Shown: positions 34,608-45,897, counted from the first letter of the stretch. The stretch: DNA of 50,878 nucleotides from Anaerolineales bacterium (GCA_017882145.1 JADGQB010000004.1:1-50878), one strand, 5' to 3'. The notes: generated from the sequence alone by a model not told the origin. A program made the numbers and translations.

Positions 34608-35363
34608 CTACTTCGCTTTCCCTTGGGCAGCAACCGCTTCGGCTGCCTTCCGGACCGTTTCTTCATCGGCCAGGTAGTAGTGATTGACAGCCTTCAGATC
34701 TTCATCCAATTCGTAAACCAACGGGATCCCTGTCGGGATATTGAGCTCTGTAATTTCCTCATTCGAGACATTATCCAGATATTTGACCATCGCACGGATA
34801 CTATTTCCATGGGCAGCGATCAACAGGTGCTTGCCCGACTTGATCACAGGTGCGATCCTGGAGTGCCAGAATGGCAGGACACGCTCCAAAGTAATCTTTA
34901 GTGACTCTGTTGCTGGCAATTCTGATTTACTAAGACCGGCATAACGTAGGTCAAAATGAGGGTGGCGTGGATCATCCCATTCCAAAGAGGGCGGCGGGAC
35001 GTCATATGAGCGCCTCCAGATTTTTACCTGGGCTTCTCCATATTCCTTGGCAGTTTCTGCCTTATTTAGCCCTTGCAAAGCACCATAATGACGCTCATTC
35101 AACTGCCAGACATTTTCCACCGGGATCCACTCCAGACTCATTTCCTGGAGAACAATCCAAAGAGTCTGGATGGCACGCCTTAATACCGAGGTATATGCCA
35201 AGTCGAATGGATATTTATTATCCCGCAATAATTGGCCGGCTGTATGCGCTTCCTGCATCCCCTGCTCGGTCAGGCCAACATCTGTCCAGCCTGTGAAACG
35301 GTTTTCCAGGTTCCAGGTGCTCTGTCCATGTCGCAAAAGCACAAGTTTGAATTTAGTTCCCAT
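34608..35363 (-). CDS. gpmA: 2,3-bisphosphoglycerate-dependent phosphoglycerate mutase
   Basis: '[29 protein letters not shown]', '[18 protein letters not shown]', '[17 protein letters not shown]'. Confidence 0.95.
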   Translation of the reverse strand: MGTKFKLVLLRHGQSTWNLENRFTGWTDVGLTEQGMQEAHTAGQLLRDNKYPFDLAYTSVLRRAIQTLWIVLQEMSLEWIPVENVWQLNERHYGALQGLNKAETAKEYGEAQVKIWRRSYDVPPPSLEWDDPRHPHFDLRYAGLSKSELPATESLKITLERVLPFWHSRIAPVIKSGKHLLIAAHGNSIRAMVKYLDNVSNEEITELNIPTGIPLVYELDEDLKAVNHYYLADEETVRKAAEAVAAQGKAK

Positions 35364-35383
35364 ATTTCACCTCCAATAAGCAT

Positions 35384-35420
35384 GATAAACCGCCAGGGCT
35401 GTTATACCTGGCGGTTTATC
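35384..35420 (-). terminator. Terminator-like hairpin after the UgpC/MalK-type ATPase gene
   Basis: GATAAACCGCCAGG...CCTGGCGGTTTATC, 14-bp perfect stem. Confidence 0.65.
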
Positions 35421-35434
35421 ATTATAGGATCGAA

Positions 35435-36532
35435 TTAGCGGATAGCTTTCTCGGTGTCAGGATCGAACAGCTGAACCTTGTCCATATTGAAAGCTACTTG
35501 AACCTTGTCACCCATCCGGAAATCGGTGCGTGGATCGACACGGGCTACAATACTATCCTGTCCTGCCAGCAAGTACAGGTTGATTTCGTTACCCATCAAC
35601 TCGGTCACATCAACTTTTGCTTCAACAGGGGCGGCATGAATGCCGGGGGCAACAAACGCCGGGTTGTGAATATCTTCCGGCCGGATGCCTAACACAACTG
35701 CCTTATCAACAAAGTTCTGATAAGCTTTCTTTTCTGCCACCAACGGGACTTTGAACGCGCCAGCTTCCACCAGGAGATGGCTGCCGTCTCTGCGGATCTT
35801 GGCCTTGAAGAAGTTCATTGCCGGGGAGCCCATGAAACCGGCTACAAACATATTATCCGGCCGGTCATAAAGGGTCTGCGGGGTATCCAACTGCTGGAGG
35901 ACGCCTTTGTTGATGACCGCGATGCGGGTCGCCATGGTCATGGCTTCAATCTGGTCATGGGTCACATAGATGAATGTAGTCTGCAAGCGCTGGTGCAGCT
36001 TCGTTATCTCAGAACGCATTGCAATACGCAGCTTCGCATCCAGGTTGGAGAGCGGTTCGTCGAAGAGGAAGACCTTCGGTTCACGAACGATTGCTCGGCC
36101 AAGTGCTACACGCTGGCGTTGTCCACCGGAGAGTTGGCGAGGCTTGCGGGTGAGCATGTCCTGGATGCCCAGGATTTCGGCGGCTTCTTGCACGCGCCGC
36201 TTGATATCCTGCTTGGGTGTCTTCCGCAACTTGAGGCCAAAGGCCATGTTATCGTACACCGTCATATGCGGGTACAAAGCGTAGGATTGGAACACCATAG
36301 CGATGTCACGATCCTTGGGCGGCACATCATTCACGACGCGATCGGCGATCTTTACTTCACCTTTGGTAATCTCTTCCAACCCTGCCAGCATCCGCAAAGC
36401 AGTAGTCTTCCCGCAGCCCGAAGGGCCTACGAGGACGATGAATTCTTTGTCGTCAATAGCCAGATTAAGATCGTTCACAGCTACGACATCACCGAATTCT
36501 TTGGAAATATGATCGTACGTTACACTTGCCAT
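35435..36532 (-). CDS. ugpC: Sugar/glycerol-3-phosphate ABC transporter ATP-binding protein, UgpC/MalK family
   Basis: '[21 protein letters not shown]', '[36 protein letters not shown]', TOBE-like C-terminus. Start at MASVTYDHI, not 36715. Confidence 0.92.
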   Translation of the reverse strand: MASVTYDHISKEFGDVVAVNDLNLAIDDKEFIVLVGPSGCGKTTALRMLAGLEEITKGEVKIADRVVNDVPPKDRDIAMVFQSYALYPHMTVYDNMAFGLKLRKTPKQDIKRRVQEAAEILGIQDMLTRKPRQLSGGQRQRVALGRAIVREPKVFLFDEPLSNLDAKLRIAMRSEITKLHQRLQTTFIYVTHDQIEAMTMATRIAVINKGVLQQLDTPQTLYDRPDNMFVAGFMGSPAMNFFKAKIRRDGSHLLVEAGAFKVPLVAEKKAYQNFVDKAVVLGIRPEDIHNPAFVAPGIHAAPVEAKVDVTELMGNEINLYLLAGQDSIVARVDPRTDFRMGDKVQVAFNMDKVQLFDPDTEKAIR

Positions 36533-36668
36533 TTGAACCTCCGTTTCGAAAGAGTATAGTGGCTTCATTATACCAAATGCTCGCATTGTCTGTGAAGGAA
36601 AACGCAATCCGTATGCCATTCTCACTTGGAAGTGTGTGCTTTTCTTCAAGACGCAGTAAAATGGAACC

Positions 36669-39266
36669 ATGACCGACGATGTCACGCCCATCCGCCAGCA
36701 ATATTTGGAAATCAAGCGCCAATATCCTGATACGATCCTACTCTTTCGGCTTGGAGATTTTTACGAAACCTTTGACCAGGATGCCGAGATCGCTTCACGC
36801 GAGTTGGATATCGTCCTTACATCGCGTCCTATTGGCAAAGGACGGCGAGCCCCGTTAGCCGGGATACCCTACCATGCGATTGAGAATTATCTGTCCCGAC
36901 TCATCGATAAGGGCTACCATGTTGCCATCTGCGAACAGGTCGGTGACCAGCCCGCCAAAGGTATCTTTCCTCGCAAGGTCGTCCGGGTGGTAACCCCTGG
37001 GACAATTATCGAGCCAGGTCTCCTTCGTGGAGATTCCAACAATTACCTGACCTCCATCGTGCTGGATGATTCGCATGCCGGTATCGCCTATGTAGATATA
37101 ACCACTGGTGAATTCGCAGTCACCGAATTGGAAGTCTCATCGGATATGGCCTCGCTGCGAGCCGAGTTGACACGCCTGCGCCCTGCGGAAATTATCCACC
37201 CTGACAATCTAATTCTTCCCAATGGTATTCCCGGTCACCTGACACCCTGGCCTGCCTGGCGCTTCGAACCGGGCAAGTGTCAGGAGATGCTTCTTATGCA
37301 TTTCGGCGCGTCCACCCTGGATGGCTTTGGTTTGCAAGGAATGTCACTGGCGATTCGTGCTGCAGGCGGGATTCTTCAATACCTGCGTGAGACTGAAGGC
37401 GCCGCGCTCGCCTTGTTATCGGGCTTGCGAGTGTACAGTCTGGGCGAATTCATGACTCTCGATGCCGCCACCCGCCGCAACCTGGAGCTGACCGAAACAC
37501 TGCGCGGCGAAATCAAAGGTTCGCTGCTGGGTGTGTTGGACCGGACGGTCACGCCGATGGGAAAAAGACGCATCCGCCAGTGGGTTAGCCAGCCCTTGCT
37601 GGATGTTGATCGTGTCTGCAAGCGGCAGGATGGAGTAGCTTTCTTTGTCAGCCACTCCCTGCTTCGTACTGAGCTGCGTGCAGCTCTTAAGCCATTGTCA
37701 GACCTGGAACGCCTGACCAACCGCATTCTGTCTGGCCATGCCCTTCCCCGTGACCTGGTTGCGCTAAGGAGTACCTTGACCATGCTCCCGGCGGTGCAAA
37801 AGGTTTTGCATCAGAGCCTGGATGGTCAACAACCCACAGAACCTTTTGATCCCGCTTTTTTGCCCTCAATAAACAATTGTTCAGAAGAATTATCCCTGCT
37901 TCAATCCTCCATTGATGAAGATCCTCCGGCTACCCTTCAAAATACCGGCATCATCCGCGCGGGTTATTCGTCCGAATTAGACGGTGTCATCGAGGCCTCC
38001 CGCCACGCTCGCGACTGGATCAATAACCTGGAACCCGCCGAGCGCGAACGTACAGGGATAAAAACGCTCAAAGTTGGATATAACAAGGTCTTTGGGTACT
38101 ATATCGAGATCTCGCATGGGCAGGTTGCCAACGCTCCAGCGGAGTACATTCGTAAGCAGACTCTCGTCAATGCCGAGCGCTATATCACTCCCGAGATGAA
38201 AGAATACGAGACGCTTGTCCTGAATGCCGAGGAACGTATCCGGGAGATCGAGTTGCGTCTGTTCCATGAAATTTGTTCAGTTCTATCTAAATCCGCCGTT
38301 CAGTTACTGGATACTGCCCATTCACTTGCAGAATTGGATGTTCTATCTGCCCTGGCGGAATCTGCCGCCCTGGGCAATTATGTCAGGCCTCAAGTAGTGA
38401 ACGATAATGGCCTCGATATTCGCGAAGGGCGCCATCCGGTAGTCGAACAGATGCTGCATGGCGAACGCTATGTACCCAACGATATCACTTTTGAACAAGG
38501 GGAGGCCATCCGGATCATTACCGGCCCTAATATGTCAGGTAAATCCACCTACCTGCGACAGGCGGCGCTGATTGCCCTGATGGCCCAAATGGGATCCTTC
38601 GTTCCGGCAGCCTCAGCAAAAATCGGTCTGGTTGACCGTATTTTTACCAGAATTGGCGCCCAGGATGAAATCCATGCCGGGCAATCTACTTTTATGGTGG
38701 AGATGATTGAGGTCGCCAATATTCTCCACCACGCCACTTCCCGCAGTTTGCTCATCCTGGATGAAATCGGACGCGGTACCAGTACCTATGATGGCGTTTC
38801 AATTGCCTGGGCCGTTGTCGAATATATCCATAATCATCCTCAATTACACGCCAAGACGCTGTTCGCAACCCATTACCACGAGCTGACCCAGCTGGCAGAC
38901 TTACTTCCAGGTGTGCGCAATTACAACGTGGCTGTCACTGAGGCGGATGGGAATGTGGTTTTCCTGCATAAAATTATCCCCGGCGGCGCCGACCGGTCAT
39001 ACGGCATCCATGTTGCGCAATTGGCAGGGCTACCCCGCCCTGTTATTCAGCGAGCCACCGAGATCATGGCGGATCTCGAGAAGTCTTCCGGGCAGGCCAT
39101 TCGTATCAATCCGCATGCAGCGCAACAAGTGGCGCTGTTTCCAGAGACCAACCCGCTCCTGGATGAATTAGGTAAAATGGATATGAACTCGCTTTCTCCT
39201 ATCGAGGCGCTTAATAAGTTATATGAATGGCAGCACAGGTATTTAGGTGATAAAAAGAAAAGTTAA
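36669..39266 (+). CDS. mutS: DNA mismatch repair protein MutS
   Basis: 'TPIRQQYLEIKRQYPDTILLFRLGDFYETF', 'ITGPNMSGKSTYLRQAALIALMAQMGSFVPA', 'LLILDEIGRGTSTYDGVSIAWA'. Confidence 0.98.
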   Translation: MTDDVTPIRQQYLEIKRQYPDTILLFRLGDFYETFDQDAEIASRELDIVLTSRPIGKGRRAPLAGIPYHAIENYLSRLIDKGYHVAICEQVGDQPAKGIFPRKVVRVVTPGTIIEPGLLRGDSNNYLTSIVLDDSHAGIAYVDITTGEFAVTELEVSSDMASLRAELTRLRPAEIIHPDNLILPNGIPGHLTPWPAWRFEPGKCQEMLLMHFGASTLDGFGLQGMSLAIRAAGGILQYLRETEGAALALLSGLRVYSLGEFMTLDAATRRNLELTETLRGEIKGSLLGVLDRTVTPMGKRRIRQWVSQPLLDVDRVCKRQDGVAFFVSHSLLRTELRAALKPLSDLERLTNRILSGHALPRDLVALRSTLTMLPAVQKVLHQSLDGQQPTEPFDPAFLPSINNCSEELSLLQSSIDEDPPATLQNTGIIRAGYSSELDGVIEASRHARDWINNLEPAERERTGIKTLKVGYNKVFGYYIEISHGQVANAPAEYIRKQTLVNAERYITPEMKEYETLVLNAEERIREIELRLFHEICSVLSKSAVQLLDTAHSLAELDVLSALAESAALGNYVRPQVVNDNGLDIREGRHPVVEQMLHGERYVPNDITFEQGEAIRIITGPNMSGKSTYLRQAALIALMAQMGSFVPAASAKIGLVDRIFTRIGAQDEIHAGQSTFMVEMIEVANILHHATSRSLLILDEIGRGTSTYDGVSIAWAVVEYIHNHPQLHAKTLFATHYHELTQLADLLPGVRNYNVAVTEADGNVVFLHKIIPGGADRSYGIHVAQLAGLPRPVIQRATEIMADLEKSSGQAIRINPHAAQQVALFPETNPLLDELGKMDMNSLSPIEALNKLYEWQHRYLGDKKKS

Positions 39267-39305
39267 TCTAATTATTTCAATGGCTATGCGCAGACTTTAT
39301 TAACT

Positions 39306-39340
39306 AAAGAACCTCCCATCTTTGATGGGAGGTTCTTTTT
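39306..39340. terminator. Bidirectional intrinsic terminator
   Basis: AAAGAACCTCCCATC-TTT-GATGGGAGGTTCTTTTT. Confidence 0.9.
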
Positions 39341-39361
39341 GCTTCTTTCTCGAATCAGTAA

Positions 39362-41701
39362 TTAGGCTTTTTCGACTTCCAATTCAGCTGCGGGAGCCTT
39401 GGAGCGTGCAATTGCCCAGATGGTCGCGGCTAAAAGAACAACTGCTACCATGACAACAACAATATTGATGCTGCCGTCCGCATTCTGGATCGGATACTTG
39501 ACGATGATCGGTGCTGCCAGGAGGCTGACCAGGTTTGCAACCTTGATCATTGGGTTGAGTGACGGGCCCGCAGTATCCTTCATTGGATCGCCCACGGTAT
39601 CGCCAACCACGCTGGCCTTGTGTCGTTCCGAACCTTTACCGGTATTAGCCGCCAGGTCGCGTGGTTCGTCCTCAATGGATTTCTTGGCATTATCCCAGGC
39701 ACCGCCTGCGTTGGACATGAATACTGCCAGCAGCTGACCGGACAGGATGATACCTGCCAGGAAGCCGCCCAGAGCCTCCACTTGAAGTACCAAACCGATT
39801 ACGAGCGGCATTAACACGGCGATGGTCGCCAGAGGAATAAGTTCCTTCTGGGCCGATGCGGTGGAAATCCCAACAACTTCAGCGTAGTCAGGCTTCCTCG
39901 TGCCTTCCATAATTCCGGGGATCTTGAATTGGCGTCGGACTTCTTCGACTATCTTGCCAGCCGCGCGGCTTACTGCACGGATGGACAGAGACGAAAACAG
40001 CCAAGGTAAGGCACCGCCCAACAGCAGGCCGATGAATACCTTGGTGTCTGATACACGGATCGACGACATGACAGCCATTCCGAGTTGAGTCTGTACACGC
40101 CCAACGTCGGCAATATAGGAGCCGAACAAGCTGACCGCCGCAATCACGGCGGATGCAATGGCAACACCCTTGGTAATGGCTTTGGTGGTGTTCCCGACCG
40201 CATCCAGGTCGGCCATGATCTGGCGGGCCTTTTTGGTGTCTTCATCTTCCATATCATGCCAGGCCATCTCGCCAATGCCATTTGCATTGTCTGAAATAGG
40301 GCCGTAAGAATCCATGGCAACGTTGTTACCAGTATGGCTGAGCATGCCGATACCAATCATGGCGATGGCATACAGGACATACTTGGGATCGCCAGCGCCG
40401 CCGTAAAGTAACAGGCCAAGGATAAAGCTGATCGCGATCACGCACAGTGCCCAAACGCTTGATTCCATCCCAACAGAAAGACCAGACAAAATGGTGGTGG
40501 CCGCCCCGGTGGTGGTTGACTTTACGATCTCCTTGACCGGTGGTTTCTTAGTGGATGTGAAATACGATGTCAGCGGATTGAATGCCACTGCCAGCCCTAC
40601 ACCCACTGCAGTAAGCGCAGCCAGGCGCAGGTCATGTGCATAGAACCATGCCAGGAAGATCGACAGGGTTACAGTGAAAACACTGGAGACCTCGTACGAC
40701 CGGAACATGGATTCTTCTGCATCGTGGGCCCGCAAGAACTTGAGCGGGAATTTTTCCCAGATCGGGACCGTAAAGGTTCCCAACATGGAACTGATCACTC
40801 CGATTGCGCGGATGATCAAAGGGTACACAATCCATTCCAGTTTTCCGGTCAGAGCCACGAGTGCCAGCCCCAGGATCAGACCAGATACGATGGTTGTCTC
40901 GTAAGACTCAAAGATATCCGCGGCCATGCCGGCGCAATCGCCTACATTGTCACCTACCAGGTCAGCGATGACAGCTGCATTACGGGGATCATCTTCAGGG
41001 ATGTCTTTTTCTACTTTTCCAACCAGGTCAGCACCAACATCGGCTGCCTTGGTGTAAATGCCGCCACCCACACGCATGAAGAGCGCCAGGAGGGTTCCGC
41101 CGAAGCCGAACCCAAGCAGGGCATCCGGAGCAGCTCTACCAAAAATTATGAAGATCAAAGTTCCGCCGAGCAAACCTAGGCCGTCGGTGAGCATGCCGGT
41201 GATCGTGCCGGCATAATAAGCAATCGACAAGGCTTCATTAAAACCGCGCCGGGAAGCCGAAGCGACCCGGATATTCGCCTGAACTGCCATGCGCATGCCT
41301 AATTGGCCGACAATCAAGGAGAAGGATGCACCCATGATGAACGCAATGGTGCGTCCAATGGCAATAATCAAAGTGATGCCTTGAGTACCGAAAGCTTTAA
41401 ATTCCTGGGTAGCTTCCACACTTGGAGGAACAACATACACGCTAAAAAACATTACCAAAGTCAGCACGGCGATCAGAGGAAGTATGGTCTTGAGTTGGCG
41501 CTGAAGGTAGCTGTTCGCGCCAATTCGAATTGCATTCCATATTTCCTGCATTTTCTCAGTGCCCTTGTCTTTCTTGAGCACAATGCCCCGCAGCCACCAG
41601 GCGTACGCAAGGCTAATAAATGCGGCAAGAAGTACAAAAATGATGGCAATCTGTTCAAAGCTGTCTAGGCCATGACGACTGCCGAGCCAAAGAAGATTCA
41701 T
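39362..41701 (-). CDS. hppA: Membrane-bound (H+-translocating) pyrophosphatase
   Basis: 'DVGADLVGKVEKDIPEDDPRNAAVIADLVGDNVGDCAGMAADIFESY', 'GDTVGDPMKDTAGPSLN', 'GNTTKA'. Start at MNLLWLG with GGAGGCAAC SD. Confidence 0.96.
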   Translation of the reverse strand: MNLLWLGSRHGLDSFEQIAIIFVLLAAFISLAYAWWLRGIVLKKDKGTEKMQEIWNAIRIGANSYLQRQLKTILPLIAVLTLVMFFSVYVVPPSVEATQEFKAFGTQGITLIIAIGRTIAFIMGASFSLIVGQLGMRMAVQANIRVASASRRGFNEALSIAYYAGTITGMLTDGLGLLGGTLIFIIFGRAAPDALLGFGFGGTLLALFMRVGGGIYTKAADVGADLVGKVEKDIPEDDPRNAAVIADLVGDNVGDCAGMAADIFESYETTIVSGLILGLALVALTGKLEWIVYPLIIRAIGVISSMLGTFTVPIWEKFPLKFLRAHDAEESMFRSYEVSSVFTVTLSIFLAWFYAHDLRLAALTAVGVGLAVAFNPLTSYFTSTKKPPVKEIVKSTTTGAATTILSGLSVGMESSVWALCVIAISFILGLLLYGGAGDPKYVLYAIAMIGIGMLSHTGNNVAMDSYGPISDNANGIGEMAWHDMEDEDTKKARQIMADLDAVGNTTKAITKGVAIASAVIAAVSLFGSYIADVGRVQTQLGMAVMSSIRVSDTKVFIGLLLGGALPWLFSSLSIRAVSRAAGKIVEEVRRQFKIPGIMEGTRKPDYAEVVGISTASAQKELIPLATIAVLMPLVIGLVLQVEALGGFLAGIILSGQLLAVFMSNAGGAWDNAKKSIEDEPRDLAANTGKGSERHKASVVGDTVGDPMKDTAGPSLNPMIKVANLVSLLAAPIIVKYPIQNADGSINIVVVMVAVVLLAATIWAIARSKAPAAELEVEKA

Positions 41702-41861
41702 GTTGCCTCCAAAGAAAATTGAATTAAACTGCACAATTGCATCAATTTTTCGCAATTCTGCGCAATTTTACCACCAATGAATATATAACAAGCAGTGGAA
41801 TCATACGAAACGATACAACACCGGTCACTGATTAGGGTTTCATTAGAATATGCGAAACCTA

Positions 41862-41891
41862 TTGACATACCCTCTCAATTTATTGTATAGT
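41862..41891 (+). promoter_or_regulatory. Putative SigA promoter upstream of the GldA-like operon
   Basis: TTGACA-N18-TATAGT. Confidence 0.6.
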
Positions 41892-41989
41892 TTTCTCGGT
41901 TGATTAGCGCGAATTTTCCGGCACTGCTGCCTTCTGGCTGCTGTGCCGTTTCTTACGCAAAAAATCATCACTTGCAAGAAGGAGAACGA

Positions 41990-42925
41990 ATGATTCGCAC
42001 TTCTGGTCTCACGAAGGATTATGGCGCAAGAAGGGCAATAGAAAACTTGACCTTCGAAGCCAACCAGGGTGAAGTAGTTGGGTTTCTCGGCCCAAATGGT
42101 GCCGGAAAGACCACCACCATGCGCATCCTGGCGGGTTACATGCCACCAAGCTTCGGGACAGCCCAGGTGGCTGGTTTCGACGTGATCGAGGAATCGATTG
42201 AAGTACGCCGGCGGGTGGGATACTTGCCTGAAACCGTCCCCCTCTATCCTGATATGACCGTGTTTGATTACCTTAAATTCATGGCGGATTTACGCCATTT
42301 GCCCAATGCCGATGAAATGGTTGACAATGCCCTCGAGCTGGTTCAAATGGAACAGCGTGCCGAAGGTTATATCGCCAATTTGTCCAAAGGCATGCGCCAG
42401 CGTGTAGGCCTGGCACAGGCCTTGCTGCACAAACCCGAAGTCTTGATACTGGACGAGCCGACGATCGGACTCGATCCGGCTCAAGTTGTCGAAGTCCGCA
42501 GCATTATCCGGGATATCGGTAAGGAGCGCACAGTCCTACTTTCAACACATATCCTCTCAGAGGCGCAACAATTATGCGACCGTGTTCTCATCATTAATAA
42601 AGGTCATATTGTTGCTGAAGATACGCCCGAAAACTTGCAGGCCCGCCTGGTGGGAGCAGAACGCTCGATCCTGCGAATTAAAGGGGACACGGAAGAGCTG
42701 ATGGCCCAAATCGCCAAGATTAAGGGCGTACAAGATATAAAAACCCGTCCGGATGGCGCACTGGAATTCCAATTTGCCCCCGGTGTGGATGTCCGACCGG
42801 AAGTTGCCAAAACAGTCATCATGTCTGGGTACGATTTGCTTGAGCTCAGTCCAGTCGGGCTTAGTTTGGAAGAGATATTCCTTGAGCTGACGCGCGATGT
42901 TGCGTCTACGAAAAAGGAGAAGTAG
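41990..42925 (+). CDS. ABC transporter ATP-binding protein (GldA-like)
   Basis: 'GFLGPNGAGKTTTMRILAGYMPPSFG', 'LSKGMRQRVGLAQALLHKPEVLILDEPTIGLDP'. SD AAGGAGAACGA before ATG at 41990. Confidence 0.93.
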   Translation: MIRTSGLTKDYGARRAIENLTFEANQGEVVGFLGPNGAGKTTTMRILAGYMPPSFGTAQVAGFDVIEESIEVRRRVGYLPETVPLYPDMTVFDYLKFMADLRHLPNADEMVDNALELVQMEQRAEGYIANLSKGMRQRVGLAQALLHKPEVLILDEPTIGLDPAQVVEVRSIIRDIGKERTVLLSTHILSEAQQLCDRVLIINKGHIVAEDTPENLQARLVGAERSILRIKGDTEELMAQIAKIKGVQDIKTRPDGALEFQFAPGVDVRPEVAKTVIMSGYDLLELSPVGLSLEEIFLELTRDVASTKKEK

Positions 42926-42927
42926 AA

Positions 42928-43674
42928 ATGCGCAACGTTTGGACAATTGCACGACGTGAGATCCGGCTGTACTTTGCCAGCCCGATTGCATACATTGTAG
43001 GTTTGCTCATTCTGCTGATTACTGGAATTTATTTTGTATTGGTTGTATATCTGGCTGGGCAATCTGCCTTTACCACCGGATCTGCGCCAGCGCCTGGCCC
43101 TGATTTGGTGATCGGGCTGATGGTTTTCCTTTTCTTGTTCGCAGTCCCGGCCTTGTCGATGCGGTTGATGGCGGATGAGCATCGCAATGGCACGCTCGAA
43201 TTATTGCTCACCGCCCCCATTAACGAATGGGAGCTCGTGGTCGGCAAATGGCTTGGCTCATTTTTGTTTGTTTTCATGATTATACTGGTCACCTTCATTT
43301 ACCCGATCGTTCTGAACAGCCTGGTTACTCCAGGAATTGACCAGGGCCTGATGATGGCTAATTATCTGGCCATCACTCTTGTTGCCGCGGCATTTTTAGC
43401 AATTGGAACAGCCATTTCTTCCTTTTTCAATAACCAGTTCGCGGCATTTTTTGCCACGATCGCCGCGTTGTTCTTTCTTTGGGTAGTGATCGGATGGCCG
43501 GCAGTGGTCATGCAAGGCAGCGGCGCCATCTTTGATTACCTGAATATGAGCAAGCATTTTGCTGATATGCAAGCTGGAACGATTGCATTATCGGATATAG
43601 TTTATTACCTGAGTCTGACTGCCCTTGGCCTGTTCCTGGGTACGACCGCGGTTGAAATTCGAAGGTGGAAATAA
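42928..43674 (+). CDS. ABC transporter permease (ABC-2/GldF-like)
   Basis: 'RNVWTIARREIRLYFASPIAYIVGLLILLITGIYF', 'MADEHRNGTLELLLTAPINEWELVVGKWLGSF'. Confidence 0.92.
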   Translation: MRNVWTIARREIRLYFASPIAYIVGLLILLITGIYFVLVVYLAGQSAFTTGSAPAPGPDLVIGLMVFLFLFAVPALSMRLMADEHRNGTLELLLTAPINEWELVVGKWLGSFLFVFMIILVTFIYPIVLNSLVTPGIDQGLMMANYLAITLVAAAFLAIGTAISSFFNNQFAAFFATIAALFFLWVVIGWPAVVMQGSGAIFDYLNMSKHFADMQAGTIALSDIVYYLSLTALGLFLGTTAVEIRRWK

Positions 43675-43676
43675 TC

Positions 43677-45287
43677 ATGAAAAAGTCGAATTCATCCCAA
43701 AAAATGACTGTAAAGCGCTTCGCGCCCGCAGGTTTGTGGATCTCCGGCCTTGCAGTACTGGTAGTCCTAAGCACACTTGTTGTGAAACTTCTGGTTTTTA
43801 TAGGGTTATATTCTCCAACCAATCAAAAAACAATAAACCTGGTGCTCTGGATAAGCCTTGGAGTGGCGATTGTTGGCCTGGCTCTTTTTGCACTTTTTGA
43901 TCCACAGCGCATCCGGGAATTCATTGCGGGCAGGCAGGCGCGCCGTGGAAGCAATGCCATCGTTATGCTGATTGCATTTGTCCTCATTTTGGTAGTGGTC
44001 AATGCAATCGTTTATCAAAATCCCATCCAATGGGATTGGACCGAAGGCAAACAGAATACACTTGCACCTGAAACGATTGATACACTTAACGCTCTTCCAG
44101 CTCCAGTCCATGCGATTGGCTTCTTCACAACGCGTACTTCCAACATCAGCGTGCTGGATCTATTTACCAAAGTTACAGCCAAAAGCAACGGGAAGTTCAG
44201 CTATGAATTTATAGATCCGGAAACAAATCCGTCCAAGGCTCTTCAATACAAAATTACACAAGATGCCTCCGTTGTATTGGTGTTGCAAGGGCGTCAGGAA
44301 GTGCTCTCAAACCCCACCGAACAGGATTTCACTAACGGTCTGGTGCGTTTGATGAACCCCGGTCAACACGTAATTTATTTCCTGACCGGTCATGGAGAAC
44401 GTGATATCCAAAATGCCGCCGACAAGGCCTATACGCGAGCTCGTACAGTGCTTGAATCAAAGAACTACACAGTAAAGACTCTAAACCTTCTGGCAGAAAA
44501 CAAGATTCCAAGCGATGCCTCAACTATCATCATTGACGGTCCGACGCAACCAATTTCAAGCTCAGAGATGACTCTTTTAAAAGGCTTTGTAACCAGTGGA
44601 AAATCCCTGATTGTCATGGAAGACTCAACTCTTGCATCAGATGCGGGCAAACCGGCTGATCCGTTGCTTGATTATCTTACAACAACCTGGGGAATCACCA
44701 TGAACAATGACCTGGTGATCGATCCAAGTTCGAGCCAGATCATTGTCTCGATTGAAAACGCTTACGGCTCTCATGCGATTACTGCCAAGCTACAAAGCCA
44801 GAACCTGCTTTCTTTTTTCCCGACCGCCCGCAGCCTTACTCTAAAAACGGGTGTACAGGGTGTGCAAACAACCGGACTGGTTACCACCATAGATCGCGCC
44901 TGGGGCGAGACGGATTTTGCGGCTTTACAAAATAACCAGGTGGCCTTCGATGCAGCCACCGATTTCGCCGGGCCTTTGACGATTGCAGCCGCTGCCCAGA
45001 ATTCCACGACAAATTCCCGCATCGTCGTGATTGGGGATGCATCCTTCGCGAGCGACCTTTATTTCGACCAGTACGGCAATGGCAGTCTATTCATCAATTC
45101 GGTAGATTGGGCTGCTGGCCAGGGAAACATCATCAACTTGACATCCCGTCAGGCCATCTCCCGGCAAATGCGTTTGCCAAATAGCTTTACCATTCTTCTA
45201 TTGGCGTTCGTTTTTGTCATCCTGATCCCGGGTCTGGTTATTGCCGCCGGCGTTACTTCCTGGGCGATGCGGCGTAAACGAGGTTAG
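43677..45287 (+). CDS. GldG family ABC-associated membrane protein
   Basis: 'LAPETIDTLNALPAPVHAIGFFTT', 'YFLTGHGERDIQNAADKAYTRARTVLESKNYTVKTLNL', C-terminal TM. Confidence 0.88.
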   Translation: MKKSNSSQKMTVKRFAPAGLWISGLAVLVVLSTLVVKLLVFIGLYSPTNQKTINLVLWISLGVAIVGLALFALFDPQRIREFIAGRQARRGSNAIVMLIAFVLILVVVNAIVYQNPIQWDWTEGKQNTLAPETIDTLNALPAPVHAIGFFTTRTSNISVLDLFTKVTAKSNGKFSYEFIDPETNPSKALQYKITQDASVVLVLQGRQEVLSNPTEQDFTNGLVRLMNPGQHVIYFLTGHGERDIQNAADKAYTRARTVLESKNYTVKTLNLLAENKIPSDASTIIIDGPTQPISSSEMTLLKGFVTSGKSLIVMEDSTLASDAGKPADPLLDYLTTTWGITMNNDLVIDPSSSQIIVSIENAYGSHAITAKLQSQNLLSFFPTARSLTLKTGVQGVQTTGLVTTIDRAWGETDFAALQNNQVAFDAATDFAGPLTIAAAAQNSTTNSRIVVIGDASFASDLYFDQYGNGSLFINSVDWAAGQGNIINLTSRQAISRQMRLPNSFTILLLAFVFVILIPGLVIAAGVTSWAMRRKRG

Positions 45288-45291
45288 ACCC

Positions 45292-45897
45292 ATGGTCAAA
45301 CGTCCCACATGGATACTACTCGTAATTCTCGCCCTGGTGGTAGGTGCGTACTTCTTGATCAAGAAGTATCCATTAAAGGCCACACAGCCAACTCCCACCG
45401 TTAGTGCGGCCACTTATCTCATCACCCAGGCGGACGGAGTCTTGCAGAGCATCCGCATTGTTGATAATAAAGGCGATGCCTTTCAAATGCAGAGGGATCT
45501 CAGCAAAACCTGGGTAATAACCGCCCCGACTTCCAGCGTGGCGGATCAAGGTCTGGCCGGCGCTGCAGAGAGCCAGGTTGGTGCTTTGAGCATTATCGCG
45601 GCTCTGGCTACCTCACCCGCAGCGAGCGAGGTTGGGTTCGACTCTCCAACCTACACCATGGAATTGGGATTTGTAAGCGGCGCGAGCCACAGGATCGAAG
45701 TAGGAAAGTTAACCCCGACCAGTAGTGGATATTATGTCCGCTTCGATGGCGGGAAAGTATTTGTGATCAGTCAATCAGGGATCGATGCGCTTTCGAATCT
45801 ATTGAAAGCCCCACCTTATCCCCCCACCGCGACGCCTGTCGCAACGGCTGAATCCACAATTACCCCAACACCCGGGATCGCTACACCGACACCTTAG
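45292..45897 (+). CDS. DUF4340 domain-containing protein
   Basis: N-terminal TM then 'DGVLQSIRIVDNKGDAFQMQRDLSKTWVITAPTSSVADQGLAGAAESQVGALSIIAAL'; follows GldG. Confidence 0.75.
   Translation: MVKRPTWILLVILALVVGAYFLIKKYPLKATQPTPTVSAATYLITQADGVLQSIRIVDNKGDAFQMQRDLSKTWVITAPTSSVADQGLAGAAESQVGALSIIAALATSPAASEVGFDSPTYTMELGFVSGASHRIEVGKLTPTSSGYYVRFDGGKVFVISQSGIDALSNLLKAPPYPPTATPVATAESTITPTPGIATPTP

Noticed and set aside
35777-36559. 260 aa plus-strand ORF antisense to the UgpC/MalK ATPase
   Set aside because: Shadow ORF opposite a strongly conserved ABC ATPase; no recognisable domains.
42572-43182. Minus-strand ORFs (139 and 192 aa) opposite the GldA-like/permease junction
   Set aside because: Shadow ORFs of well-supported ABC genes.
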